DNA of 64,000 nt, taken from positions 34,720,626 to 34,784,625 of the forward strand of contig CM061228.1 in NCBI GenBank assembly GCA_030844895.1, read 5' to 3'. Shown here piece by piece: positions 34,187 through 44,418 of this stretch; the first letter of the stretch is position 1; the number at the start of each line of letters is the position of its first letter. Below the pieces are notes generated by a model that searched no databases, was not told the DNA's origin, and worked only from the letters and a program-made list of their open reading frames with translations. Source of the stretch: Ambrosia x helenae (taxonomy: Eukaryota; Streptophyta; Magnoliopsida; Asterales; Asteraceae). The translations under genes were made by a program, and so were the position numbers.

Positions 34187-34853
34187 TGTTGGGTCAAAGA
34201 GGATTTACAAGCCAGTATGAACCTTAGTCTTATATCCTATTTACACATTTTGCTAAGTACAAAATCTACTGAAGAAGAACAAGACAAAGAAATGAAGAAG
34301 CTGATATAAGTGCTGGAGAGTAAAGATCAAAAGTTCTGAAGATGAACCAGACAAACATCTGAAGAACAACTAGTGAAGACAAACTTCTAAAAAAATCCTC
34401 ATCAGTAGTTTGTCACTCATCAGCAGTTCTTTAGAAGCTTCCCACCGCTCTTGTACTTCAGTAGATTAGCATTATATTAGTTTTGTTAAAGTCTTTGTAC
34501 AAATTCCAATACTACAGCTTGTTGTAGTATTATTATAATGTTTTAAATACTTCTCTTGTACGTATTAACCAGTATATAAATAGATGGGTTTATCCCTCTA
34601 TTTGAGACAAACTTTTGTAGGTAACATTTCTAATATATTTTGAGAATCATTAAAAGCATTTACTACTGTTATATTCATTAACTATTTAATTCTTTCATTT
34701 ACTGCTTTAGTTCATTAACTGAGGGGGAGTAATAACTCCTGTTAAAAGTGAAGCTTTGACTTAGAACACTTATACTTATTCCGTTGTGCAAATTACTTTG
34801 ATAAATCTAAACAACTGTTCAAGATGAATCTGTTAAAGGAAACTGATCCAACA
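34187..34853 (+). repeat. Element C: 3' LTR
   Basis: 667 bp, TGTTGGGTCAAAGAGG...AACTGATCCAACA, with TGTTGG/CCAACA terminal inverted repeats. A PPT lies to its left. A PBS (TGGTATCAGAGC) lies to its right at 34856-34867, so this LTR is bordered on both sides by internal-type sequence. Confidence 0.85.
34573..34582 (+). promoter_or_regulatory. TATA box in LTR of element C
   Basis: TATATAAATA lies 387 bp into the LTR, the expected place for the U3/R promoter of a Sirevirus LTR. Confidence 0.6.
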
Positions 34854-34939
34854 ATTGGTATCAGAGCAAAAATAACTCATGTTAAAAGAAGTCAAGACTA
34901 AGGTTCATACTGGCTTATCAATGCTCTTTGACCCAATAA
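34854..34939. other. PBS plus leader remnant fused to an inverted LTR tip
   Basis: TGGTATCAGAGC (34856-34867) is the initiator-Met tRNA PBS. After about 25 bases, 34894-34936 is the reverse complement, with about three mismatches in 43, of the LTR beginning at 34189-34231 (TTGGGTCAAAGAG and GCCAGTATGAACCTTAGTCT). Element H reverse-transcriptase sequence begins right after it. Confidence 0.8.
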
Positions 34940-36150
34940 TTAGTAGACCCAAAAATAATATCATCAATATAAACCTGTACCAGAAGACGGGCGCCCCCCT
35001 TTTCCTTGGTGAACAAGGAGCAATCCACGAGTTCATGTTTGAACCCGTTGCGTATTAGATAGTTTCTAAGCATTTGATACCATTCTCGCGGAGCTTAATA
35101 GAGTCTGTACAACGATTTATTAAACTTGTAGACTTTTTCATGATGAAAAGGATCCTCAAAACCCGGCGGTTGTGCAACATACACCTCTTCCTTCACGATA
35201 CCATACAGAAAAGCAATTTTCACGTCCATTTGATAAACCTTGAACTGTTTGTACGAAGCATAAGCTAAGAACGTCCGAATAGCTTCAAGGCGTGCAACTG
35301 GAGTGTATACTTCGTTGTAATCTATTCCTTCTATTTGTCTGAAGCTGAGCACAACCAATCAAGCCTTGTTTCTGATAACCACCCCACAGTCATCCCGTTT
35401 ACACTTAAAGACCCACTTCGTTCCAATTTTTTTCGCACCAGCAGGTAAGTCAACTAAATCCTACACTCCCAGCTTTTAGAACTGCTGAAGTTCTGCTTGC
35501 ATAGCTTCTATCCATGGTTCCTCCCGAAGTGCCTCCTGCACAGTTCTTGGTTCCTGTTAAGATACATAAAGAATGAAGGACCAATCATTCTAATGTCCGG
35601 CTTTTCTGATGCCTGAATATATAGCCAGCGTACCTGCATTATCATTTGAACTAGAATTTTTTAGTTGACCACGTGTCATGACTCTTCTAGTTGGATTTCT
35701 ATTCACGTTTTCAATGGATTAGTGTCGTGAATCCGATATTCCGGATGTGCCAGCACTGGATCATCCGATTGCAAGTTAAGATTTTCCAAATTTTCAGAAA
35801 GATTTGTCAATGCGGCACTTGAACTAGAAGGAGCAGCGGGTTGCATATTAAACCTAAAGAGATCAATCCGCAGATCAATATCCAGTGCTGCAGAAGAAGA
35901 AGGAACATCTTGATTCTTTCTAGTAGGAATGACAAGACCTATAGTGGTAGATTCTCTATTTCCAGCTTGTTCATCAGTTAGAGTTTCTTCAGATTCTGCA
36001 AATTCCTCGTCAGATGAAGATGAATCCTGAATCTCTGCCGAAACTTCCTGAAAAACTTCCTCTATCTCTACTGTTGCGGTTTTATCATGGGGTACCCACA
36101 GAAGCTAAAGCATTGGATAATGTTGGTGTATTGGCGATGATCAAACGCAC
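34940..36150 (-). pseudogene. Element H: copia RT and IN-RT linker (decayed)
   Basis: Minus-strand Ty1/copia pol, not a Sirevirus. The best open piece (35095-35358) reads GIDYNEVYTPVARLEAIRTF, VYQMDVKIAFLYGIVKEEVY and PPGFEDPFHHEKVYKFNKSL, the RT palm. Downstream VYIDDIIFGSTN, translated in another phase, is cut at 34940. Upstream, to 36150, is the Ser/Glu-rich linker between integrase and RT. Several stops (for example in LYRLY-stop-APREWY) make it dead. Element G separates it from the integrase part at 41147-42065. Confidence 0.85.
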
Positions 36151-36276
36151 TGTAACATCGCAAAATTTTTCCCAAATTTTAATACATAAAAGCCCTTATT
36201 TTTTTATTTACATCTTTATCATTAATATTATACAAATGTGCCTAAGTCTTTATTTTCCTAACTCACAACTTATATA

Positions 36277-36313
<37 letters not shown>

Positions 36314-37500
36314 TGATCTAAATTCTATTTTTTTTTACACATACACTTGTCAAGAATTTTTTTTTTTTTAAATAAAGCCATAGTCAAAGTCCTGGTCAAA
36401 GTCCTAGTCAAAGTCTTAGTCAAACAGTCAAAGTCTTAGTCAAATAGTCAATTCATCATAAAACCTTACTTTATGGTGTTGACCAATTTTAATGGCTAAT
36501 TGAATCCAAACTAGTATAAAAACCCACCTATGACCCATTACACTTTGCACCACTAAATCGATTGTTTCAATTCGATTAAACTCTCCCTCATACCTTTCTT
36601 CTAGAGTATATTACTTCTACATTTGAAGCTTTGATTATAAGCTCTTGCAATTGGCGAATTGGAAGCTTGATATTCTTTCTTTTTCGTTTATTTCTTCAAT
36701 TTGGACTAGCTACGTTGTTGAGTCTTTGGGATTCGCCTCGCATACATTCACAACACTTAGAGGATAATTCACCTTAGCCAATGTGAGTTTTACATAGCCC
36801 CTTTTTCTATTTATCACCGTTTTTTGGGTGAAACATGTTACAACATTCTATATGTAATTCAATCATCAAAGTGTCTATGTGTTTTTCTATGTTGCATTAT
36901 GTCTTGAACATGACTAGGGTAAGCACAATTCTAGCATAATCATTAACATTGATCAGACGACGGTATACAATGATAGATCTATTGGACTGACAATCCCACC
37001 CGGATACGTGCCTCCTACAAAGGTAGCGTGGGTGATTGTTATCGCATAACATATTCGAGTGAACCATGAGCGTATGGGATGTACCACATTATAACAGTCA
37101 CAAGGGATGATTATGCACTCGATTTACTTCTAGTATGTTTTCACATATGGACTAGACTTGCCATGACACTTGAATTGTACAAGTTTTATTCGATTATCAA
37201 AACCTATGTAATTCTCACCAACTTTTGTTGACCCAAAAATATTTTCAAAATTAACATGTTTCAGGTAACAACGAAGCTGAGGCTTAGAGTATGCATGAGG
37301 ATTATTATGAAGTTTATTTTGAAGTTATTTGAAGTTATTGCCTTATTTGTTATCATGTATTTGGAATTCTAGACATCATTTCATTTTGGATATATATATT
37401 TTGAATAAATTATTTAAAATTCCAATTTATACCATGTGCTACTGAAACACTCATCAATACGTGACATCCCGATGTTTCCGCCATCGGTTGGGGTGTTACA
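36151..37500 (+). repeat. Element G: 5' LTR
   Basis: TGTAACATCGCAAAATTTTT to ATCGGTTGGGGTGTTACA. TATA-like TATAAAAA at 36515-36522. (TA)n and (AAT)n microsatellites at about 36272-36312. A few indels separate it from the 3' LTR. Confidence 0.93.
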
Positions 37501-39795
37501 GATTGGTATCAAAGCCTTGGTTATAGGGAATTAGGTTATTAGAAAAATAATCTAGTCTATAACCATAGGATTATAATCAGTACTTGCTCCTTTTACTTGC
37601 AACCCTACTTGTTTCTATTCTTTATCTCCATCCTACTTCTTACCCCTACTTTAGTCCCTACAAGAAGATTGTTCTCCATAACAAGATCTACTCTTAGACT
37701 AATAGGACAAATCCTCAGGTTTAGCCTGAACCACCTTTAGATATCGTCGAAGTTCTAGAATTTTAATAACGAACACGTGCAATCTGGAAGGGTGAACGCC
37801 TGTATTCTGAGTCTTCTGTCTAGGCTGGCATTGCGCATATATCCCAATCAGACGAGGGACCCGGATGCCTACCTGGGAATTCTCGGGATGAGTGTTCACT
37901 TATAGGCTAAAGCATGTCTTCACTATGTTATTAGAATCTAGAAGTTTTGATAAGTCAACGTTTTCGTTTATTCGTTTTAATTACACTCACTTTCCATAAA
38001 CTAAGCTCTAAAATCTCAAAATTTTATAGCTTAAATCAATCTCATTTCATAACCATCTATGAATTTCACAATCACACTTCACCTTACCATCTTAGCCACT
38101 TTTTAAATATTCTACACCTTACCCAAATCATATTATTTCATTTCTCCACATGCTACTTATTTTTAAAAACTATAACCTCATACCTTAGCACAAACTAAAG
38201 ATTTCTAAATCCTGTTGTATTTTCATTACCTAGTAACTTTACAAAGTACATATTTTTGTCAAAAGATGTCCTCGAACTTAAATTCAATTGTTTATTTATT
38301 GACGTAACAAACAATTTTCTATATAATGCTTTAAACTATTAAAAAATCACTTAATAGAACCTTGATCTTCAAAACCTAATGTCATGTTTGAAATCTCCAA
38401 CTAACGGGAATATTTTAATCAAAGCCCACTTAGCTTGTACTATTTAACAACTTTTGCTTTATGTATAAAACCAATTTTTTTTCCATAGGAATAATATCTA
38501 GTCTCTAAATTCTCAATCGACACTCACTCATTTTCAACTTGTTCAAATTTTTACAATATTTGCATATACCACAATCATGTTTTCTTATACACTTGATTAT
38601 AACCTTTGATCCAAACCCCAAAATTTACACTGCTACATAATCTTCTTACTATAAAATAAACTCGTTATCAACTATCTTCACATTCACTATCTCTCACAAC
38701 CTTGATTCTGCTTCAAGATTTTTCATCATCCTCTCAAGAACTAAATTCATATCCTTCACCTTCTCACACATGAGCTAGGTACCCATGATAACCAAACTAT
38801 TGAAACTTAATTGTGTGTTGCATCAAACATAATCCTTAGTTATACATGAGGATTCGACTATCTACCATATTTGAGCATTTGAAACTAGAATTCATGGAAT
38901 ATAAACTATTTGCTATAGACACACCTAGAGTCATTAACCTAGTCTAGGGCAACTCTATTACAACTCGTATGCTATACTTGATACTTGATTGCTTACATGT
39001 ACATATTATCAATTTGCAATTCATGTGTGTAATAATTGGTAAACTTAATCAAACAACTGATAGAGAATGAAGTACTTGCTCAACAGTTAGTAGAGTACCA
39101 AATAACCCACTCAACGATTGGTAGAGGTCATCATGCCTGCTCAATAGTCGGTAGAGGCCCTACAACCTGCTCAACGACTGGTAGAGGCTATCGCACCTAC
39201 TCAACAATCGGTAGAGGTTCTTACTCACTGACTGGTAGAGGTCTTTTTTCTGCTCAACAGTTGGACTTATTATTATTTTTTTTGGATACATTGTATACGA
39301 TTCAATCACAAGGTTAATTGCATTATTTTACATGTGTGTTTAGAGTCATAGAAGGACATAAAACCCTAATGTAAGGTAAATTGGTGATTACGGTCCGGAA
39401 CGTAATCATGAATTTACAGGTACGTTAAGGTAGTGTGAAATTCTATCAAGGTTTTCGGTAGGTAACCAATTATAAACTCTAGTTACCTGGTAGTTCATTT
39501 AGTTTTTCTATAGTCAATCAATTCATGCATTTCTTGTAGGACTCCTAAAACTTATCGCTTTGCTAGATTCTTACACTCCTTACGAATTCAGACGAACCTA
39601 ATCCAACCCATAGGACTCACACATATTAAACCTCTTACCCAAATTATTCGAAAACAGATTATTCTATTACCTATAAGTTCATGTCGTCCCTTAACTCAAA
39701 TTTTACAAACCATAGTTGCCCTAACTTCTACCCAATCACCCTCAACCATGTGTTATTAATAACTTCGGGACGAAGTTTTCAAAAGTAGGGGAGAC
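37501..39795 (+). other. Element G: interior with leader, non-coding filler, minisatellite and PPT
   Basis: PBS TGGTATCAAAGCC at 37504-37516. The leader 37690-37980 is about 90% similar to the minus-strand leader of F (63610-63900), including GTTCACTTATAGGCTAAAGC. From about 37990 to 39700 the gag-pol found in F is replaced by AT-rich, non-coding sequence of unclear origin, except for the 30-bp minisatellite at 39079-39266. The 3' end has the hairpin AACTTCGGGACGAAGTT (39761-39777) and the PPT AAAAGTAGGGGAGAC (39781-39795). The element cannot encode its own replication proteins. Confidence 0.85.
39079..39266 (+). repeat. 30-bp minisatellite coding for STxGRG repeats
   Basis: Units CTCAACGATTGGTAGAGGTC plus ten variable bases start at about 39079, 39110, 39140, 39170, 39200, 39224 (short) and 39253. 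The period is 30 except for the shortened unit. In an open frame of 93 codons (39036-39317) each unit reads S-T-I-G-R-G-x-x-x-C with the last positions varying. Whether it is translated is unknown. Confidence 0.85.
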
Positions 39796-41146
39796 TGTAA
39801 CATCGCAAAATTTTTCCCCAAATTTTAATACATAAAAGCCCTTATTTTTTTTTATTTACATCTTTATCATTAATATTATACAAATGTGCCTAAGTCTTTA
39901 TTTTCCTAACTCACAACTTATATATATATATATATATAAATGTATATAATAATAATAATAATAATAATATGATCTAAATTCTTTTTTTTTTTACACATAC
40001 ACTTGTCAAGAATTTTTTTTTTTTAAATAAAGCCATAGTCAAAGTCCTGGTCAAAGTCCTAGTTAAAGTCTTAGTCAAACAGTCAAAGTCTTAGTCAAAT
40101 AGTCAATTCATCATAAAACCTTACTTTATGGTGTTGACCAATTTTAATGGCTAATTGAATCCAAAACTAGTATAAAAACCCACCTATGACCCATTACACT
40201 TTGCACCTCTAAATCGATTGTTTCAATTTGATTAAACTCTCCCTCATACCTTTCTTCTAGAGTATATTACTTCTACATTTGAAGCTTTGATTATAAGCTC
40301 TTGCAATTGGCGAATTGGAAGCTTGATATTCTTTCTTTTTCGTTTATTTCTTCAATTTGGACTAGCTACGTTGTTGAGTCTTTGGGATTCGCCTCGCATA
40401 CATTCACAACACTTAGAGGATAATTCACCTTAGCCAATGTGAGTTTTACATAGCCCATTTTTCTATTTATCACCGTTTTTGGGGTGAAACATGTTACAAC
40501 ATTCTATATGCAATTCAATCATCAAAGTGTCTATGTGTTTTTCTAAGTTGCATTATGTCTTGAACATGACTAGGGTAAGCACAATTCTAGCATAATCATT
40601 AACATTGATCAGCCGACGGTATACAATGATAGATCTATTGGACTGACAATCCCACCCGGATACGTGCCTCCTACAAAGGTAGCGTGGGTGATTGTTATCG
40701 CATAACATATTCGAGTGAACCATGAGCGTATGGGATGTACCACATTATAACAGTCACAAGGGATGATTATGCACTCGATTTACTTCTAGTATGTTTTCAC
40801 ATATGGACTAGACTTGCCATGACACTTGAATTGTACAAGTTTTATTCGATTATCAAAACCTATGTAATTCTCACCAACTTTTGTTGACCCAAAAATATTT
40901 TCAAAATTAACATGTTTCAGGTAACAACAAAGCTGAGGCTTAGAGTATGCATGAGGATTATTATGAAGTTTATTTTGAAGTTATTGCCTTATTTGTTATC
41001 ATGTATTTGGAATTCTAGACATCATTTCATTTTGGATATTTATATTTTGAATAAATTATTTAAAATTCCAATTTATACCATGTGCTACTGAAACAATCAT
41101 CAATACGTGACATCCCGATGTTTCCGCCATCGGTTGGGGTGTTACA
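39796..41146 (+). repeat. Element G: 3' LTR
   Basis: 1351 bp, nearly identical to 36151-37500. Differences are mainly in microsatellites and homopolymers (for example CCCC for CCC at the start) plus a few substitutions and a deleted repeat (TTTGAAGTTA) near 40975. Confidence 0.93.
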
Positions 41147-42671
41147 CGCACAAGTGGTGAAGTGGCAACGTTTTCACATTCGTAATACATCTATGCAACA
41201 ACATCGTCTACAACATTATCTACATTGAAAGATTCAAACAGACTCTTGTAGTCGAACAACCAGTCGGGTCCAACACCAGGAGCATTGGCAGTACAATGTT
41301 GAACATGGACGTTAAGCCATTCTTCAACGCGTGGGGTTCTTTTGTTATACACTCTTTATTTGGGACTGTTGTAACCAACAAAGAACCCTTCTTCAGCCTT
41401 AGCTCCAAATTTCTCATGTGGTTGGATCATGGTGCGTGGAGCCTTGAGTGATTCCAGAAACTCTAAGTTCGGTTTCCTATGGTTCAACAATTCGTAAGAA
41501 GTCTTACCATGCTTCTTTATCGTAAGAACCCTATTTAGAGTATAACACTCGCAGTGAACTACCTAATTCCAATATAATACAGGTAAGTTCGAGTGTGCGA
41601 GCATCATTTTGGCTGCCTCTATAAGAGTCTGATTCTTTCTTTCTGCAACCCCGTTTTGCCGTGGAGTGTATGGTGCTGTTAACTCATGACAAATACCCTT
41701 TTATGCACACAAAGCCTCCATAGCATGATTCTTGAATTCTGTTCCATCGTCGCTTGTGCTGCAAGCATACCACCCAAGAGAACCTATAGAATAGTCATCA
41801 GTTACAATCAGATAGTATAGATCTCCATTCTTGCTTTTATGGTTGACAGGGCCAAGCAGATCTATGTGCAATTGTTTGAGATGAACACTGACTGAGTTGA
41901 CCTTCTTGGGTTTGTGAGATTTCTTCTTCTGCTTTCCATTCTTACATGAGCCACAAAGTGTCCCTTGGTGCCATAGTTGTAACACGTGACTTTGCTTTTA
42001 TCAAATCCAAACCTTGTGTTGTTGTTGATCAGCACATCTCTTCTCCCTGCCTGATCCATGAACATCTTTGCTCTTCGAACAACACTCGCGAAGTGCCATT
42101 AAATATCAACCAGGTCCATATCATCTTTTTCGATCTGGTCGTAGCCTTCCTATGTGAGATAAGGATTGCCTATCTACCCTGCAACTAAACCACTGTTAGA
42201 GTTGACCAATGTAGACAGTATAGCCATATGTTCTTGAGCCAGTTCTACCGTCACCTTCTCGAATCCCGATGCGTTTAACTGTTGAGCAACTGGATTAGAC
42301 TGAAAACCATCGCCTTGATTTGAAGAAGAAGCACCACCATAACCTGAAGTTGAAGCACCACCATATCCAGAAGATGAAGCACCACCATACCCTTACGAAG
42401 AAGGTCCACCAAAGTTTGGCGTTGCTTGTGATAGAGCTGCAAGATGTGTAAAGGGGTTAACACCAAACTGATTTGCCCCATATGGTGGAGGACATTGAGT
42501 CGCTTATCCTAAGGGGTACACGGGAGGAGCAGTATCTAGGATGGGACCATAACTGTCGAAGGTGAATACAAGATCTTAGTTAAGGACAAAAGCAGTCTAA
42601 GGTTGGATCCTACACCACTGATTTTGGGTCTGCTGACCTGGAGAAGAACAGATGATTAGAAAGCCAAAATA
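41147..42671 (-). pseudogene. Element H: copia gag C-terminus and integrase (decayed)
   Basis: Minus-strand continuation of H on the far side of G. 42275-42400 encodes repeats of Y-G-G-A-S in the gag C-terminus. 41862-42065 holds CYNYGTKGHFVAHV, a knuckle with a Cys-to-Tyr change. 41701-41985 carries LHIDLLGPVNHKSKNGDLYY and DDGTEF, two catalytic Asp regions of integrase. 41200-41420 has GPDW and FDYKSLFESF-type sequence after the integrase core. Frames are broken by several stops. The 5' LTR and gag N-terminus lie beyond element E, outside this segment. Confidence 0.82.
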
Positions 42672-43302
42672 TGCTAACAGTTGATCCTTTCAATAAACAG
42701 TCTTTACAACTTACTTCTCCCAAAAGACTGCTGACTCTAACAACTGTTCTATCCAAACAACTGCTATGACAACTGCTGATACAAAGGACTGCTGAATAAA
42801 CAACTGATGAAGAACAACTGCTGATTCAAGTACTGAAGACTAAAGCACTGCTGGAGCCAACAGCACTTAGGCTTCAGCAGAGGATACAAGACCATCAGAG
42901 TTTTCCAACATCAGTAGTTTACTATCAGCGCTTTCAATGTAACAGTAGTTTGTAATAGGCAGATGTTTTATGTTTGTTATTCTGTTAGAGGTCACTGTCT
43001 TAGGTGACGTCAGCCTAGGTCATCAGTGGTTTAGGTCTGTCTATAAATAGAACAGTGCTTGTACTGTTCTATTGTATCACACACACAAACATTCTCTCAG
43101 ACAAACACTGTGTGATCAAGCTGAAGGGGAGTATTTGTACGATTGTAATCTTTTAGATAAATGAAAGCATTCGATCTGAAAACATTTACTCTTTTGTTTT
43201 GATTAACAGTTTATTATTCCGCTGCACTTTCATTCTATATTCGTTTCACTTTTATCATATTTAGTTAAACATAATCAAAACAATCAAACTCAGATCCTAA
43301 CA
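42672..43302 (+). repeat. Element E: 5' LTR
   Basis: About 631 bp, from TGCTAACAGTTGATCC to CTCAGATCCTAACA. The right end is fixed by the PBS; the left end is the best TG near the change from H sequence and is less sure. U3 is packed with AACTGCTGAT-like motifs (42725-42960). Confidence 0.7.
43041..43050 (+). promoter_or_regulatory. TATA box in LTR of element E
   Basis: CTATAAATAG, 370 bp into the LTR, followed about 45 bp on by CACACACACAAACATTCTC, a plausible transcript start region. Confidence 0.65.
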
Positions 43303-43449
43303 ATTCGTATCAGAGCTTGGTCAATTAAATTCGATCTAACAAATCAATTTAATAATAAACTCACAATTATTGATATCGTTTGTCTGTTGGATTGAAAACA
43401 GAGTAATAGTTTAATTTCGTTTCAACCGTTTTTAAACAGACTTTGTTTT

Positions 43450-44418
43450 TTGAAAAATCAGAGAATGGCTTCAATCAATCACGATCCACATAACACTGGC
43501 ACGAACAACAAGCCACCGATGCTTGTCAGATCTGAATACAATATCTGGCAACGTCGGATGAGCCATGTTCTAGCTCAACAGAACACTGGGTGTTGGAAGT
43601 CGGTTATCTTCGGACCACATGTTCTGACTGTGCCGAGTACTGAAGATCCCAAGGTGTTTGAGCCAAATAAACTTGAAAACTACTCCGACCAGGATTTTCA
43701 GAAAATTGAGTTAGATGCTAAGGCCTTCAGTATTGTGGCCATGGCTCTACCCAATGATATATATGCTGGGTTGTTACACTGTAACAGTGCAAAGGAGTTG
43801 TGGGATGCACTGAAAGAACAGTTTGGTGGGACTGAGGAGGTTATTGAAAACAATCGTGAAATACTTAACCAACAATATGAAACATTCAGTCATGTCAAAG
43901 GAGAGTCATTAACTCAACAGTTTGAGAGGTTTAATTGTTTAATTAGTGAACTAAAATTGGTTGGTCTTACTTACCCTCATTCAACCTTGAACCATAGGTT
44001 TTTAAGATCACTACCAGACAAATGGGACACTATTGCTATTGTGATGAGAAACTCAATTGGATTTAAAGACCTATCACTGACCCAGCTTCATGGTAAGCTC
44101 TTGACCTATGAGAGAGAGCTTAACCAGAAAAAGAAGCTCCAGGACTCTGGAAAAGTGTCTGATGACTATGTATTTGGGAATACAGCACTTTTGGGTCATG
44201 ATGAGGTGCCTGGAAATATTAAGGATCAGAGTTATGATCATTTCATTGACATAACTTCAGGTTTTAACTCAGGTTTTAACTCTGATTCTTATTCACCAAA
44301 CTATGCTTTCACAGCAAGTGGTGGTGATATCCACGCATCTGACAATATATCCTTTGAGTATGATGACCTGAAATACTTTGACCCTGATGATTTGGAAGAA
44401 ATGGACATTATGCACTAA
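43450..44418 (+). CDS. Element E: gag, N-terminal capsid part
   Basis: 322 codons; the natural start is probably Met6 (43465, MASINHDPHN). It has the copia gag (UBN2/Retrotran_gag_2) fold: NIWQRRMSHVLAQQN near residue 32, KELWDALKEQFGG near 120, SLTQQFERFNCLISELK near 160 and FLRSLPDKWDTIAIVM near 190. Gag forms the cytoplasmic particle. The frame ends at TAA (44416-44418) in EMDIMH-stop-LALLSVRTNN, and the next ORF continues in the same phase. One C-to-T change (CAA to TAA) is the simplest explanation, so gag was originally one protein through 46500. Confidence 0.85.
   Translation: MKNQRMASINHDPHNTGTNNKPPMLVRSEYNIWQRRMSHVLAQQNTGCWKSVIFGPHVLTVPSTEDPKVFEPNKLENYSDQDFQKIELDAKAFSIVAMALPNDIYAGLLHCNSAKELWDALKEQFGGTEEVIENNREILNQQYETFSHVKGESLTQQFERFNCLISELKLVGLTYPHSTLNHRFLRSLPDKWDTIAIVMRNSIGFKDLSLTQLHGKLLTYERELNQKKKLQDSGKVSDDYVFGNTALLGHDEVPGNIKDQSYDHFIDITSGFNSGFNSDSYSPNYAFTASGGDIHASDNISFEYDDLKYFDPDDLEEMDIMH

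Larger units (their letters stand above)
26287..34853 (+). mobile_element. Element C: decayed Sirevirus-type Ty1/copia retrotransposon
   Basis: Plus-strand element without its 5' LTR and gag N-terminus (cut by element B). It has gag C-terminus, protease, integrase, RT and RNase H, then a third ORF, a PPT (AAGGGGAGAT at 34177-34186) and an LTR. Multiple stops and frameshifts affect every gene. Throughout it is collinear with D, roughly to the codon, so C and D belong to one family, C being the older copy. The initiator-Met PBS after its LTR and the extra ORF after pol fit Sireviruses. Confidence 0.88.
36151..41146 (+). mobile_element. Element G: recent non-autonomous gypsy-type LTR element
   Basis: Two LTRs of 1350 and 1351 bp, nearly identical, bound a 2.3-kb interior. 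The 5-bp duplication CGCAC (36146-36150 and 41147-41151) shows an intact insertion in element H. It has a PBS for initiator-Met tRNA and a PPT, but no gag or pol. The leader, the pre-PPT hairpin, the PPT and the last part of the LTR match element F, so G is a coding-deleted member of F's family. Confidence 0.92.

Noticed and set aside
39036..39317. Treating the 30-bp minisatellite as a CRISPR array
   Set aside because: Units are contiguous and coding-like with no spacers, and the context is a plant retrotransposon.
42275..42481. 68-codon hydrophobic minus-strand frame (MVVL repeats) as a membrane protein
   Set aside because: It is the wrong phase of the Y-G-G-A-S repeats in the gag of element H.
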